Numbered from the stretch's first letter, positions 17,304 through 26,987 are shown. The stretch is DNA of 64,000 nucleotides from Yoonia ponticola (GCF_014199395.1 NZ_JACIJM010000003.1:310001-374000), one strand, 5' to 3'. Notes: generated by a model from the letters alone, not told the origin. Numbers and translations are program-made.

Positions 17304-18194
17304 CTAATCTGTCAAGCCTACAGTCTGCTCCAACCGCGCGACTTCCGCCTTGATCCCCGCGCTCAGTACCTCTGCGAACCGCGACAATCGTTCGGATTGG
17401 CGGTCTGATTTATGCCGAACAAGATACAAGGTGCGGGTTAACGAAACCTGATCGATCAATACCCGTCGCAGTTCTGGCGCGGCTTGAAGCGCAAAATCAT
17501 GCACAAAACCAACCCCGCCGTGCCGCAACATCTGGACCTGCACAGCCACCGAATTTGACGCCAAAGCGACTGCTCGCGCGCCAATTTCCCCCAAATAATC
17601 CAACTCTTTGTCAAAGATCATATCGGGGATATATCCCACGATCCGCCGTCCATTGAGGTCATCAAGATGGTTAATCGGCAATGCATCGGCCCGCTGCGCA
17701 AGGTGCAGATTATAATCCGTGATCGCATCGACGTTCAGCCGTTGCGCTGCGGGCGGGCTGACTGTGACGGCCATATCCGCCTCGCGTTGCGACAGGTTAA
17801 CCATGCGCGGCAACGCCAACACCTGCACCTCTAACCCCGGGTTATCTGCTTGGATCGCGGCAACGACCTGCGGCAGCACGTAGTTCGCGACCCCGTCGGG
17901 CGAGCCGATCCGGATCTGTCCGGTCAAGCCGCGCGTGCCGCCCTGCCCTTCGTCCATCGCCAACGCCAGCGCCGCTTCAGCCTCGATCGCTTTATCGCGC
18001 ATCCGTTGGCCTAGATCGGTTAACGCGTAGCCTTGCGGTGACTTCACAAACAACGGCGCCCCCACAGCAGCCTCTAATCGGGCCACCCGTCTGCCCAATG
18101 TCGCGGGGTCCATTTTTAACGCGGGCGCGGCACCGGACAGTCCGTTTGCACGTGCGACGGCCAAAAATATCCGCATGTCGTCCCAGTTTTGCAT
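17304..18194 (-). CDS. LysR-family regulator divergent from mmsA
   Basis: The 296-residue protein has an N-terminal winged helix-turn-helix (residues 1-60: MRIFLAVARANGLSGAAPAL, then LGRRVARLE) and a C-terminal substrate-binding domain. The recognition helix reads MDPATLGRRV, slightly unlike the common QSAVSRQI. The ATG at 18194 follows TCAGGACGTGCG and matches LysR N-termini; an in-frame start at 18296 would overlap the mmsA start. The shared 100-bp gap with mmsA suggests it controls valine degradation, with a pathway intermediate as possible inducer. That link is inference. Confidence 0.88.
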   Translation of the reverse strand: MQNWDDMRIFLAVARANGLSGAAPALKMDPATLGRRVARLEAAVGAPLFVKSPQGYALTDLGQRMRDKAIEAEAALALAMDEGQGGTRGLTGQIRIGSPDGVANYVLPQVVAAIQADNPGLEVQVLALPRMVNLSQREADMAVTVSPPAAQRLNVDAITDYNLHLAQRADALPINHLDDLNGRRIVGYIPDMIFDKELDYLGEIGARAVALASNSVAVQVQMLRHGGVGFVHDFALQAAPELRRVLIDQVSLTRTLYLVRHKSDRQSERLSRFAEVLSAGIKAEVARLEQTVGLTD

Positions 18195-18244
18195 CGCACG
18201 TCCTGACTTTTTTGCAAAATGATTTTGATATATTGGCGCTTTTC

Positions 18245-18260
18245 CTTGCGTTTTCGCAAG
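18245..18260. promoter_or_regulatory. Inverted repeat before mmsA
   Basis: CTTGCG-TTTT-CGCAAG is a perfect 6-bp inverted repeat in the 100-bp lysR/mmsA gap, 34 bp upstream of the mmsA start. It may be an operator or a hairpin in the mmsA leader. Confidence 0.4.
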
Positions 18261-18294
18261 AGTAGAGTGAGCCCAAATCAAAGAGGAGTATCCC

Positions 18295-19794
18295 ATGCAA
18301 GAGTTGACTCACTACATCAACGGCGAACACGTCAAAGGCACATCAGGCCGTTTCGCTGACGTCTTCAACCCGGCGACCGGCGAAGTACAGGCGAAAGTCC
18401 CACTCGCATGCCCCGCCGAGCTGGCGCATGCCGTTGAAATCGCTCAGAAAGCACAGCCAGCTTGGGCGGCTACAAACCCACAACGCCGCGCACGTGTGAT
18501 GATGCGTTTTGTTGGCCTGTTGAACGATAACATGGACAAGCTTGCCGAAGCCTTGTCCCGCGAGCACGGCAAGACATTGCCAGACGCCGCAGGCGACGTG
18601 CAGCGCGGCCTCGAGGTTGTTGAATACTGCATCGGCGCGCCTGAAATGCTGAAAGGTGACTACACCGACAGCGCGGGTCCCGGCATCGATATGTACTCGA
18701 TGAAACAAGCACTTGGCGTTTGCGCAGGCATCACGCCGTTCAACTTTCCAGCGATGATCCCACTGTGGATGTGTGCGCCTGCGATCGTGTGCGGCAACGC
18801 ATTCATCCTGAAACCATCCGAGCGTGACCCCTCTGTGCCGCTGATGCTGGCTGAGTTGCTGGAAGAAGCAGGTCTGCCAAAAGGTATCATGCAGGTTGTA
18901 AACGGCGACAAAGAAGCCGTTGACGCGATCATCGATCACGACGTGATTCAGTCGATTGGTTTCGTCGGCTCGACCCCGATTGCGGAGTATATCTACGGTC
19001 GTGGCTGTTCAAACGGCAAGCGCGTGCAGTGCTTTGGTGGCGCGAAAAACCACATGATTATCATGCCAGATGCCGATCTGGACCAAGCTGCTGATGCGTT
19101 GATTGGTGCAGGTTATGGCGCTGCTGGCGAACGTTGCATGGCGATTTCGGTGGCCGTGCCTGTTGGTGAAGAAACCGCTGACAAGCTGATCGCAAAGCTG
19201 ATCCCGCGTATCGAAAAACTGAAAGTCGGCCCTTACACATCCGGCAACGACGTTGATTACGGTCCCGTTGTGACGGCTGCGGCGAAAGAAAACATTCTGG
19301 GTCTCGTACAATCTGGCGTTGATCAAGGTGCGGAACTGGTTGTCGACGGTCGCGACTTTAGCCTGCAGGGCTACGAAGACGGTTTCTTTGTCGGCGCGCA
19401 CCTGTTTGACCGCGTCACAACCGACATGGACATCTACCAAAAAGAGATCTTTGGGCCGGTTTTGAGCTGCGTTCGCGCACAATCCTACGAAGAAGCGATC
19501 ACCATGGCGATGGACCACGAATACGGCAACGGCACCGCGATCTACACCCGCGATGGCGACACGGCCCGTGATTTCGCTAACCGGATCAACATCGGCATGG
19601 TCGGTATCAACGTGCCAATTCCCGTGCCGCTGGCCTATCACACGTTTGGCGGCTGGAAAAAGTCGGTCTTTGGCGACCTGAACCAGCACGGTCCTGACGC
19701 GTTCAAATTTTACACGCGCACCAAAACCGTCACATCACGCTGGCCGTCTGGCATCAAAGAAGGTGGCGAATTCTCTATTCCAGTGATGGAATAG
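18295..19794 (+). CDS. mmsA: Methylmalonate-semialdehyde dehydrogenase (CoA-acylating)
   Basis: The 499-residue aldehyde dehydrogenase converts methylmalonate semialdehyde plus CoA and NAD to propionyl-CoA, the last step of valine degradation. Evidence includes TPFNFPAMIPLWM (residues 147-159), catalytic Cys281 in GERCMA, FVGST near 223 and the family-typical GVVGINVPIPVPL-like run (GMVGINVPIPVP). The usual general-base glutamate of ALDHs is absent, as expected for CoA-acylating members. The ribosome site is AGAGGAGTATCCC. A LysR gene is divergent, and a further set of valine genes follows downstream on the same strand. Confidence 0.96.
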   Translation: MQELTHYINGEHVKGTSGRFADVFNPATGEVQAKVPLACPAELAHAVEIAQKAQPAWAATNPQRRARVMMRFVGLLNDNMDKLAEALSREHGKTLPDAAGDVQRGLEVVEYCIGAPEMLKGDYTDSAGPGIDMYSMKQALGVCAGITPFNFPAMIPLWMCAPAIVCGNAFILKPSERDPSVPLMLAELLEEAGLPKGIMQVVNGDKEAVDAIIDHDVIQSIGFVGSTPIAEYIYGRGCSNGKRVQCFGGAKNHMIIMPDADLDQAADALIGAGYGAAGERCMAISVAVPVGEETADKLIAKLIPRIEKLKVGPYTSGNDVDYGPVVTAAAKENILGLVQSGVDQGAELVVDGRDFSLQGYEDGFFVGAHLFDRVTTDMDIYQKEIFGPVLSCVRAQSYEEAITMAMDHEYGNGTAIYTRDGDTARDFANRINIGMVGINVPIPVPLAYHTFGGWKKSVFGDLNQHGPDAFKFYTRTKTVTSRWPSGIKEGGEFSIPVME

Positions 19795-19824
19795 TTAACT
19801 TCCGCGTTATGTTGAAACTAATTC

Positions 19825-19846
19825 GGGGGGCCATCCGTGGCTCCCC
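19825..19846 (+). terminator. Hairpin between mmsA and the cupredoxin gene
   Basis: GGGGGGCCA and TGGCTCCCC form a 9-bp stem with one G-T pair around a TCCG tetraloop, followed by TTATACATTTT. It is 30 bases after the mmsA stop and 27 bases before the cupredoxin start. It may end or attenuate the mmsA transcript. Confidence 0.6.
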
Positions 19847-19872
19847 TTATACATTTTATAAGGGAAATACCG

Positions 19873-20220
19873 ATGACACTTTTGACACGCCGCGCCACCC
19901 TACGCCTTGCCGCCACTTCATTCGCCCTGCCCTTGGCCGCAGCTATGGCCCGCGCGGATGGCCATGCCACGAACCACACCGTTGTGATCAAAGACTTCGC
20001 CTTCACCCCTGCCAATTTGCAGATCAAAGCGGGCGATACCGTCACGTGGGTTAACCAAGATAGCGCGCAACACAGCGCGTGGGAGTCCACCAATAACGCG
20101 TTTGACATCGGGCTTTTGTCGACGGGCCAATCCGCATCATTGACGTTCGCGCGTGCGGGCGCGTTCAACTACCGCTGCCGACCGCACGGCAACATGCGCG
20201 GCTCTATTACGATTTCCTAA
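19873..20220 (+). CDS. Small cupredoxin (amicyanin/plastocyanin-like), Tat-exported
   Basis: The 115-residue protein has a twin-arginine signal (TRRATLRLAA, cleaved near the ARA of residue 27) and a cupredoxin domain. The predicted type 1 copper ligands are His67 (QHSAW), Cys102, His105 and Met108 (CRPHGNM). The spacing C-x2-H-x2-M is the short loop of amicyanin-like proteins. It should act in the periplasm as an electron carrier. It sits between mmsA and the acyl-CoA dehydrogenase gene, both of the valine pathway, without obvious partner. The ATG at 19873 follows AAGGGAAATACC; the in-frame start at 19837 is ignored. Confidence 0.9.
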   Translation: MTLLTRRATLRLAATSFALPLAAAMARADGHATNHTVVIKDFAFTPANLQIKAGDTVTWVNQDSAQHSAWESTNNAFDIGLLSTGQSASLTFARAGAFNYRCRPHGNMRGSITIS

Positions 20221-20281
20221 CGAATTTGACGGTCCCGCGCGTTTTCATTTTGACAACGTGCGGGCTTCGCGTCACCTTGAT

Positions 20282-20299
20282 ATTGAACGGTCGTTCAAT
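20282..20299. promoter_or_regulatory. Perfect 18-bp operator-like palindrome before the acyl-CoA dehydrogenase gene
   Basis: ATTGAACG-GT-CGTTCAAT has perfect 8-bp arms. It ends just before the ribosome site CGAGGAGG of the acyl-CoA dehydrogenase gene. This shape (GAACG centre dyad) is typical of TetR-family operators of acyl-CoA catabolism. No TetR gene is within the window near it. Confidence 0.65.
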
Positions 20300-20314
20300 T
20301 CGAGGAGGATGCTC

Positions 20315-21454
20315 ATGGACTTTGCTTTAACCGAAGAACAAACCGCTATTTTCGACATGGCGCAGGCGTTCGGCGCAGAGAATATCGCGCCCTTTGCCCG
20401 CCAATGGGAAGCAGACGGAACCATACCAAAACAGCTTTGGAAAGACATCGGCGATCTTGGCTTTGGCGGTTTATATGTCTCTGAGGAAAGCGGCGGTTCT
20501 GGCCTGACGCGACTAGATGCGACGCTGGTTTTCGAGGCATTATCACAGTCCTGCCCCTCTGTCGCGGCGTTCCTGTCGATCCATAACATGTGCGCCCGCA
20601 TGATCGACGCCTTCGGTTCCGACGCGATGAAAGCCGATCTTTTGCCCCGTGCGTTAACCATGGAAACGCTGCTGTCTTACTGCCTGACGGAACCGGGATC
20701 AGGGTCCGACGCGGCATCTCTCAAAACCAAGGCCGTGGCGACCGACGACGGCTACGCGCTGACTGGCACCAAGGCATTCATCTCTGGCGGCGGCTATTCC
20801 GACGGCTACATCATCATGGCCCGCACCGGCGAAGACGGCCCCAGAGGCATCAGCACATTCTACGTTGCTGACGGCACAGACGGGCTTTCGTTCGGTGGAT
20901 TAGAGGACAAAATGGGCTGGCGGTCGCAGCCAACCCGTCAGGTCCAATTGGACAATTGCAACATTCCAAGCGCCAATTTGCTTGGTGAGACCGGAAAAGG
21001 TTTCACATATGCGATGATGGGCCTTGATGGCGGTCGATTGAACATCGCCGCCTGCTCGCTTGGTGCGGCGCAATCCGCGCTGGATCGGACCGTCACATAC
21101 ATGAGCGAACGTAAGGCCTTCGGCAAACCTATCGATCAATTCCAAGGGCTACAATTCCGGCTCGCGGACATGGAAATCGAGATGCAAGCAGCACGGATTT
21201 TTCTACGCCAAGCCGCATGGAAGCTCGACAACAAAACGCCCGACGCCTCGGCCTTTTGCGCCATGGCCAAAAAACACGTGACCGAAGTCGGCAGCCGCGT
21301 CGCCGATCAATGCCTGCAACTGCATGGCGGCTACGGATATCTGGCGGATTACGGTATCGAAAAAATCGTGCGTGACCTGCGCGTCCACCAAATCCTTGAA
21401 GGTACAAACGAGATCATGCGCGTCCTGACAGCCCGTCATGTGATGTCGAAATGA
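20315..21454 (+). CDS. Acyl-CoA dehydrogenase, probable isobutyryl-CoA dehydrogenase
   Basis: The 379-residue flavoprotein has the full acyl-CoA dehydrogenase fold: N-terminal helices, SYCLTEPGSGSDAASL FAD/substrate run near 130-145, LHGGYGYL near 330, and Glu362 in LEGTNEIMR as likely catalytic base. Its place directly before 3-hydroxyisobutyryl-CoA hydrolase and mmsB, and after mmsA, makes isobutyryl-CoA the likely substrate (to methacrylyl-CoA, electrons to ETF). The ATG at 20315 follows GGAGG. The start at 20153 would include the operator palindrome and overlap the cupredoxin. It overlaps the next gene by 4 bp. Confidence 0.93.
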   Translation: MDFALTEEQTAIFDMAQAFGAENIAPFARQWEADGTIPKQLWKDIGDLGFGGLYVSEESGGSGLTRLDATLVFEALSQSCPSVAAFLSIHNMCARMIDAFGSDAMKADLLPRALTMETLLSYCLTEPGSGSDAASLKTKAVATDDGYALTGTKAFISGGGYSDGYIIMARTGEDGPRGISTFYVADGTDGLSFGGLEDKMGWRSQPTRQVQLDNCNIPSANLLGETGKGFTYAMMGLDGGRLNIAACSLGAAQSALDRTVTYMSERKAFGKPIDQFQGLQFRLADMEIEMQAARIFLRQAAWKLDNKTPDASAFCAMAKKHVTEVGSRVADQCLQLHGGYGYLADYGIEKIVRDLRVHQILEGTNEIMRVLTARHVMSK

Positions 21455-22479
21455 GCGACATTATCGCACGTATTGAAGGGGTTGCGGGACGGATCACATT
21501 GAACCGGCCCAAGGCGTTGAACGCATTGACGTGGGACATGGCGCTGGACATCGAAGCCGCGTTAGACGCTTGGGCAGACGATGACGCCGTGCAGGTCGTC
21601 ATCATCGACGCGGCGGGCGAAAAAGCGTTCTGCTCTGGCGGCGACATCGCGGAAATCTACGCGACGGGCAAGGCCGGAAACTACGCATACGGCCAACGGT
21701 TCTGGCGCGACGAATACCGCCTCAACCGCAAAATTTACCACTACGACAAACCTATCGTCAGCTTCATGCAAGGCTACACAATGGGTGGCGGCGTTGGCGT
21801 CGGCTGCCACGGGTCACACCGGATCGTTGGCGAAACAACACAGATCGCCATGCCCGAAACCAGCATCGGGCTTGTACCGGACGTTGGCGGCTCGTTGATC
21901 CTCGCGACAGCCCCCGGTCACGTTGGCGAATACCTTGGCTTAACAGGCAGCCGGATTAACGCGGCAGATGCGATTTATGCAAATTTTGCCGATGCTTTCG
22001 TTCCAGAAGACCAGTGGAATGTTCTAAAAGATCAATTGTGCGACACCGGAAATCTTGGCTTGATTGACGACGCCGCGCAGGAATTCCAAGGTGGTATGCT
22101 GCGCGAAAACCAAACAGCTATTGACGCGGTATTTGGGGCGGATGACGTATTCGCGGCCTGCAAAGACGACACGACAGAGGTCATCCAAAGCGCTGCGAAA
22201 AAGATGTCACGCAACGCACCGCTCGCCTTGCAAGTCACCCTCGGGCTCATCCGTGCGGTGCGGGCCGATCCGACTATCGAAACCGCGTTGGACCACGAAT
22301 TCCGCTATACATTTCGGTCGGCGCAATTCGGTGACTTCATCGAAGGCATCCGCGCCGCGATCATAGACCGCGACCGGACACCCGTATGGAAACACGCAAC
22401 AATCGCGGACGTGAGCGACGCGGACATCGCACAAATGACCGCACCTTTGGGCAGCGACGCCCTGATTTGGGAGACATAA
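21451..22479 (+). CDS. 3-hydroxyisobutyryl-CoA hydrolase / enoyl-CoA hydratase family
   Basis: The 342-residue protein belongs to the crotonase superfamily. Its oxyanion-hole region reads MGGGVGVGCHGSHR and the following run MPETSIGLVPDVGGS is typical of 3-hydroxyisobutyryl-CoA hydrolases, which are longer (about 340-350) than plain enoyl-CoA hydratases (about 260). It would release free 3-hydroxyisobutyrate for MmsB. The ATG overlaps the stop of the dehydrogenase gene (ATGA), and mmsB starts 3 bp after its stop, so the three genes form a tight operon. No separate methacrylyl-CoA hydratase gene is seen here. Confidence 0.93.
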   Translation: MSDIIARIEGVAGRITLNRPKALNALTWDMALDIEAALDAWADDDAVQVVIIDAAGEKAFCSGGDIAEIYATGKAGNYAYGQRFWRDEYRLNRKIYHYDKPIVSFMQGYTMGGGVGVGCHGSHRIVGETTQIAMPETSIGLVPDVGGSLILATAPGHVGEYLGLTGSRINAADAIYANFADAFVPEDQWNVLKDQLCDTGNLGLIDDAAQEFQGGMLRENQTAIDAVFGADDVFAACKDDTTEVIQSAAKKMSRNAPLALQVTLGLIRAVRADPTIETALDHEFRYTFRSAQFGDFIEGIRAAIIDRDRTPVWKHATIADVSDADIAQMTAPLGSDALIWET

Positions 22480-22482
22480 ATT

Positions 22483-23364
22483 ATGAAAATCGGTTTTATC
22501 GGATTAGGGAACATGGGCGGTCCAATGGCCGCAAACCTCTCAGCAGCGGGTCATACTGTCGTAGGGTTTGACACTGTCGCAAAACCCGACGGACTAACCA
22601 TGGCAGACACCGCGGCAGGCGCTGTTGCTGACGCCGATGTGGTCATCACGATGCTGCCAAACGGTGACATTTTACGCGCGGTTGCAGCCGAAATTCACCC
22701 CGCGATGAAAGCGGACGCGGTGCATTTGGACTGCTCGACCGTCGACGTGGAGAGCGCGCGCGCCGTGGCCGAATTGGCCGAGGCCGCAGGACTGCGCGCG
22801 GTCGACGCGCCCGTCTCAGGTGGCATTGGTGGGGCTACCAACGGCACGTTAACCTTTATGGCTGGCGGGTCAGAAGAAGGCTTTGCTGCGGTGTCGCCAT
22901 TGTTCGACACTATGGGGCAAAAAGCAGTGCACTGCGGCCCGTCCGGTAACGGTCAAGCAGCCAAAATCTGCAACAACATGATTTTGGGTGTCACGATGAT
23001 TGCTACGTGCGAAGCCTTTGTTCTTGCAGATAAATTGGGGCTGGATCGACAAGCGATGTTCGACGTCGTCAGCACGTCCTCGGGGTATTCTTGGAGCATG
23101 AACGCCTACTGCCCCGCCCCAGGCATCGGCCCACAAAGCCCAGCTGACAACGATTACACACCCGGTTTTGCCGCAGATTTGATGCTGAAAGACTTAAGAT
23201 TATCGCAGATGGCCGCAATCGCCGCCGACGCAGACACGCCGATGGGCGAAGTCGCGACGACGCTCTACGAGCGTTTTGTCGAGAACGAAGACGGCCGCGG
23301 GCGCGACTTTTCAGCGATGCTAACACGGTTTTCCAATCGCGGACGTGACCGTGACGCGGGCTGA
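22483..23364 (+). CDS. mmsB: 3-hydroxyisobutyrate dehydrogenase
   Basis: The 293-residue protein oxidises 3-hydroxyisobutyrate to methylmalonate semialdehyde with NAD, feeding MmsA. It starts with the Rossmann motif GLGNMGGPMAANL (residues 6-18), has the substrate signature DAPVSGGIGGA near 107-117, and the catalytic lysine region GPSGNGQAAKICNNM near 148-162. Length is normal (about 295). It is the last gene of the operon and is convergent with the GIN-domain gene. Confidence 0.95.
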   Translation: MKIGFIGLGNMGGPMAANLSAAGHTVVGFDTVAKPDGLTMADTAAGAVADADVVITMLPNGDILRAVAAEIHPAMKADAVHLDCSTVDVESARAVAELAEAAGLRAVDAPVSGGIGGATNGTLTFMAGGSEEGFAAVSPLFDTMGQKAVHCGPSGNGQAAKICNNMILGVTMIATCEAFVLADKLGLDRQAMFDVVSTSSGYSWSMNAYCPAPGIGPQSPADNDYTPGFAADLMLKDLRLSQMAAIAADADTPMGEVATTLYERFVENEDGRGRDFSAMLTRFSNRGRDRDAG

Positions 23365-23413
23365 AGCCGTAGTGTGAGTTGTTATGGCGAAATGAAGGGG
23401 CGGCGTGGTGTGA

Positions 23414-24031
23414 TCACTGCGCCGTTTCGCCGAGGTCTTCAACGATTTGGGTTGTTTCTGAAATCGAAATCACCCCTGCTGTTTTGGTCTCGACTTCGGC
23501 GGTTTCGCAATTGAACGCACCTGCGTTTATTGTTGCTGAATCAATCGCTTCGGCGTCAAGAGCATCACAAGTACCGCTAATCGTGAGCCTCCCATTTTCG
23601 GTGGCGTAAAGGCTAGTTTCGTCCATGTCGAAGTCGTTTAGCGTGACAGTCCCACCTTCGAGCGCCTCGGCGCGAATACGATTGCCAGAGAACCCCGTGG
23701 CGGTGATCGACGCGGTCCCGTAGGCCTTGAGCGCGCGGGTGTTGGGCAGGGTCACTGTCAACGTCAGTTGGTCCTGCCGCGCGTATGGAAAGATGAACCA
23801 GCGCGTATTGCGGTTAACGGCCAGCCAATCGCCATATTTCTGCAGCCGGAATTGCGAAACATCACCCGATTGCGCTGTACCAACGATGGAAAACTCATCG
23901 CCCTGTACCAGTTCAACAGTGATCCCGTTCCGTACCTCGATATTTGATATGCCACTGAAATCAAAAGACTTTTCCTGCGCACTTACTGGCGCGGCAAGTA
24001 ATATAGCGGCAAAGGCACTGATCTTGATCAT
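23414..24031 (-). CDS. Secreted GIN-domain (DUF2807) protein
   Basis: The 205-residue product has a cleavable signal peptide (residues 1-19, ending SAQ) and one DUF2807 / head GIN domain. This domain is built of repeated short beta strands, seen as alternating hydrophobic and Asn/Thr/Gly segments such as IEVRNGITVELVQGD and GTASITATGFSG. It should be periplasmic or cell-surface. Function is not known for the family. It lies only 9 bp from the uvrA stop in the same direction, without a shared role. Confidence 0.78.
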   Translation of the reverse strand: MIKISAFAAILLAAPVSAQEKSFDFSGISNIEVRNGITVELVQGDEFSIVGTAQSGDVSQFRLQKYGDWLAVNRNTRWFIFPYARQDQLTLTVTLPNTRALKAYGTASITATGFSGNRIRAEALEGGTVTLNDFDMDETSLYATENGRLTISGTCDALDAEAIDSATINAGAFNCETAEVETKTAGVISISETTQIVEDLGETAQ

Positions 24032-24040
24032 GCGATTATC

Positions 24041-26905
24041 CTACTCAGCGGCCAATTTCGTGCCCTTAGGCAATAACATCTGTTTAAGATACCGACCTGT
24101 GTGGCTTTCTTCGACCTTGGCGACCTTTTCTGGCGTTCCTTTTGCCACAATGCGCCCGCCGCCGTCACCGCCTTCTGGGCCAATGTCGATAATGTGATCG
24201 GCGGTTTTGATGACGTCGAGATTGTGTTCAATTACAACCACAGAGTTACCTTGGTCGACAAGTTCGTGCAGCACCTCAAGCAGCTTGCGCACGTCCTCAA
24301 AGTGCAAACCTGTCGTCGGTTCATCAAGGATATACAACGTGCGACCAGTCGATCTGCGTGCCAGCTCTTTGGACAGTTTGACGCGCTGCGCCTCGCCGCC
24401 GGACAGCGTGGTCGCCTGCTGCCCGACTTTAATATAGCCAAGACCAACGCGCATCAAAGCGTCCATTTTCTCGCGAATTGATGGTACTGCGGTAAAGAAC
24501 GTTTGCGCATCTTCTACAGTCATATCAAGGACATCTGCGATGCTTTTACCCTTGAATTTGATCTCTAGAGTTTCGCGATTGTAGCGCGCGCCTTTGCAGG
24601 TTTCGCATTCGACATAAACGTCCGGTAAGAAGTGCATCTCGATCTTGATCACACCGTCGCCTTGACACGCCTCGCAGCGGCCACCTTTGACGTTGAACGA
24701 AAAGCGACCCGGTTTGTAGCCGCGTGCCTTTGATTCGGGCAGGCCTGCAAACCAGTCACGAATGGGTGTGAAGGCACCCGTGTAGGTTGCGGGGTTGGAA
24801 CGTGGCGTCCGGCCAATTGGACGTTGGTCGATATCGATCACCTTGTCGAGGTGTTCGAACCCTTTGATCGTTTCGCAAGGCGCAGGTGCTTTGCGTGCGC
24901 CGTTCAGCTTTTGCGCCGCATTTTTGAACAATGTCTCGATGGTTAACGTCGACTTGCCGCCGCCAGAGACGCCCGTCACGCAAACAAATTGCCCCAATGG
25001 GAAGTCCGCAGTGACGTTTTGCAAGTTGTTGCCGGTCGCCTTTACCACGGTAAGCTTTTTGCCATTACCCTTGCGCCGTTTCTTAGGCACCGCGATTTCA
25101 CGCGCACCGGTAAGATACTGACCTGTAATGGAATTTGGGTCTGCCATAATGTCAGCAGGCACGCCCTCGGACACGACTTGACCGCCGTGAACCCCTGCCC
25201 CCGGACCGATGTCAAAGACATAATCTGCTTCACGGATCGCCTCTTCATCGTGTTCGACAACGATCACGGTGTTACCTTGGTCGCGCAGGTTTTTTAACGT
25301 GGTTAACAGTCGGTCGTTGTCGCGCTGGTGCAAACCGATTGACGGCTCGTCGAGGACGTAAAGCACGCCTGTCAGGCCCGATCCGATCTGCGAAGCAAGC
25401 CGAATACGTTGGCTTTCACCACCCGAAAGCGTGCCGGAATTACGCGACAGTGAAAGGTAATCAAGACCGACATTATTCAAGAAACCAAGCCGTTCGCGAA
25501 TTTCTTTCAGAATCGCCTTGGCGATTTCGTTCTTCTGCGCCGACAGGCTATCCGGCACCGATTGGCACCATTCATAGGCTTCTTTGATCGACAGTTGCAC
25601 AACTTTACCGACATGCAGGTCACCAATACGCACGGCCAATGCTTCTTCGCGCAAACGGTAGCCACCACATGAACCGCAGGGTCTATTGTTTTGATATTGC
25701 TCGAATTCTTCGCGAATCCAGTTGCTATCTGTCTCGCGATATCGGCGCTGCATGTTCGGGATTACGCCCTCGAACACACGTTTAACGCTATAGACCCGAC
25801 CGCCTTCGTCGTACCGGAATTGGATTTCTTCTTTGCCTGAACCGCGCAGAAACACCTCTTGGACCTTCGGGTCGAGCTCTTTCCAGCGCGCGGTTTTGTT
25901 GAAGCCGTAATGTTTCGCTAAAGCTTCAATCGTCTGTAGGAAATACGGTGACTTGCCTTTGCGCCACGGGGCCAAAGCGCCGTCAGCGATCTTTAATGTT
26001 ACGTCAGGAACGACCAGCCCTTCGTCGAAAAACAGCTCTACACCTAGCCCGTCGCAGGATGCGCAGGCGCCAAATGGTGCGTTAAACGAGAACAGGCGCG
26101 GCTCAATCTCTGGGATAGTGAAGCCGGACACTGGGCACGCAAAATTTTCCGAAAAGGTAAAGCGTTCCGCCTCGCCTTCGGCCGGTGCTGTTTCCAAAAC
26201 CGTGATGCCGTCAGCCAGATCAAGGGCTGTGCGGAAACTGTCCGCAAGCCGCGTTTCCAAACCTTCGCGAACGACAATCCGGTCCACCACGACGTCGATA
26301 TCATGGCGGTATTTTTTGTCCAAAGTTGGCGGTTCGTCGAGCTCATAAAACGCGCCGTCGACTTTCACACGCTGGAAGCCGGATTTGCGTAACTCTAAGA
26401 ATTCTTTGCGGTATTCGCCCTTCCGGTCGCGCACAATCGGGGCCAGCAGATAGCCGCGTGTGCCTTCGGGTAGCGCCATCACGCGGTCGACCATGTCCTG
26501 CACCTGTTGGGCTTCAATCGGCAGTCCTGTCGCAGGCGAATAAGGTGTCCCTGCCCGCGCATAAAGCAGTCGTAAGTAGTCGTAAATTTCGGTGATTGTG
26601 CCAACCGTAGACCGTGGGTTTTTCGACGTCGTTTTCTGCTCAATCGAGATCGCCGGAGACAACCCAGAGATGTGATCGACGTCTGGTTTTTCCATCATAT
26701 CGAGGAACTGACGCGCATAGGCCGACAGCGATTCAACGTAGCGGCGCTGTCCTTCGGCGTAAATCGTATCAAAGGCGAGCGACGACTTGCCAGACCCCGA
26801 CAACCCCGTGATCACGACCAATTTGTCGCGTGGGATATCCACGTCGATATTCTTGAGATTGTGTTCGCGTGCGCCGCGTACTTCGATGTTCTTCAGCTCT
26901 GCCAT
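24041..26905 (-). CDS. uvrA: Excinuclease ABC subunit A
   Basis: The 954-residue protein is the damage-recognition ATPase of nucleotide excision repair. It shows two ABC modules: Walker [11 protein letters not shown] near residue 34 and [10 protein letters not shown] near 643, two LSGGE signatures, and zinc-finger Cys pairs (CPVSG..CASCDG near 260-280; CEACQGDG and CETCKG in the second half). It is full length. The ATG at 26905 ([12 protein letters not shown]) agrees with UvrA proteins; the start at 26944 is not used. An SOS box lies 68 bp upstream. Confidence 0.98.
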   Translation of the reverse strand: MAELKNIEVRGAREHNLKNIDVDIPRDKLVVITGLSGSGKSSLAFDTIYAEGQRRYVESLSAYARQFLDMMEKPDVDHISGLSPAISIEQKTTSKNPRSTVGTITEIYDYLRLLYARAGTPYSPATGLPIEAQQVQDMVDRVMALPEGTRGYLLAPIVRDRKGEYRKEFLELRKSGFQRVKVDGAFYELDEPPTLDKKYRHDIDVVVDRIVVREGLETRLADSFRTALDLADGITVLETAPAEGEAERFTFSENFACPVSGFTIPEIEPRLFSFNAPFGACASCDGLGVELFFDEGLVVPDVTLKIADGALAPWRKGKSPYFLQTIEALAKHYGFNKTARWKELDPKVQEVFLRGSGKEEIQFRYDEGGRVYSVKRVFEGVIPNMQRRYRETDSNWIREEFEQYQNNRPCGSCGGYRLREEALAVRIGDLHVGKVVQLSIKEAYEWCQSVPDSLSAQKNEIAKAILKEIRERLGFLNNVGLDYLSLSRNSGTLSGGESQRIRLASQIGSGLTGVLYVLDEPSIGLHQRDNDRLLTTLKNLRDQGNTVIVVEHDEEAIREADYVFDIGPGAGVHGGQVVSEGVPADIMADPNSITGQYLTGAREIAVPKKRRKGNGKKLTVVKATGNNLQNVTADFPLGQFVCVTGVSGGGKSTLTIETLFKNAAQKLNGARKAPAPCETIKGFEHLDKVIDIDQRPIGRTPRSNPATYTGAFTPIRDWFAGLPESKARGYKPGRFSFNVKGGRCEACQGDGVIKIEMHFLPDVYVECETCKGARYNRETLEIKFKGKSIADVLDMTVEDAQTFFTAVPSIREKMDALMRVGLGYIKVGQQATTLSGGEAQRVKLSKELARRSTGRTLYILDEPTTGLHFEDVRKLLEVLHELVDQGNSVVVIEHNLDVIKTADHIIDIGPEGGDGGGRIVAKGTPEKVAKVEESHTGRYLKQMLLPKGTKLAAE

Positions 26906-26972
26906 CTGGCACCCCCAAGGTCCGTTACGACATGACATAGTCATGTTCGCAGAATTCTCCAGTCCGCGTTTA

Positions 26973-26987
26973 GAACATTAATGGAAC
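26973..26987. promoter_or_regulatory. LexA (SOS) box before uvrA
   Basis: GAAC-ATTAATG-GAAC matches exactly the alphaproteobacterial LexA consensus GTTC-N7-GTTC (read on the minus strand). It lies 68-82 bp upstream of the uvrA start, the usual promoter zone. It also lies 153 bp before the divergent lipoprotein gene. Confidence 0.85.
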
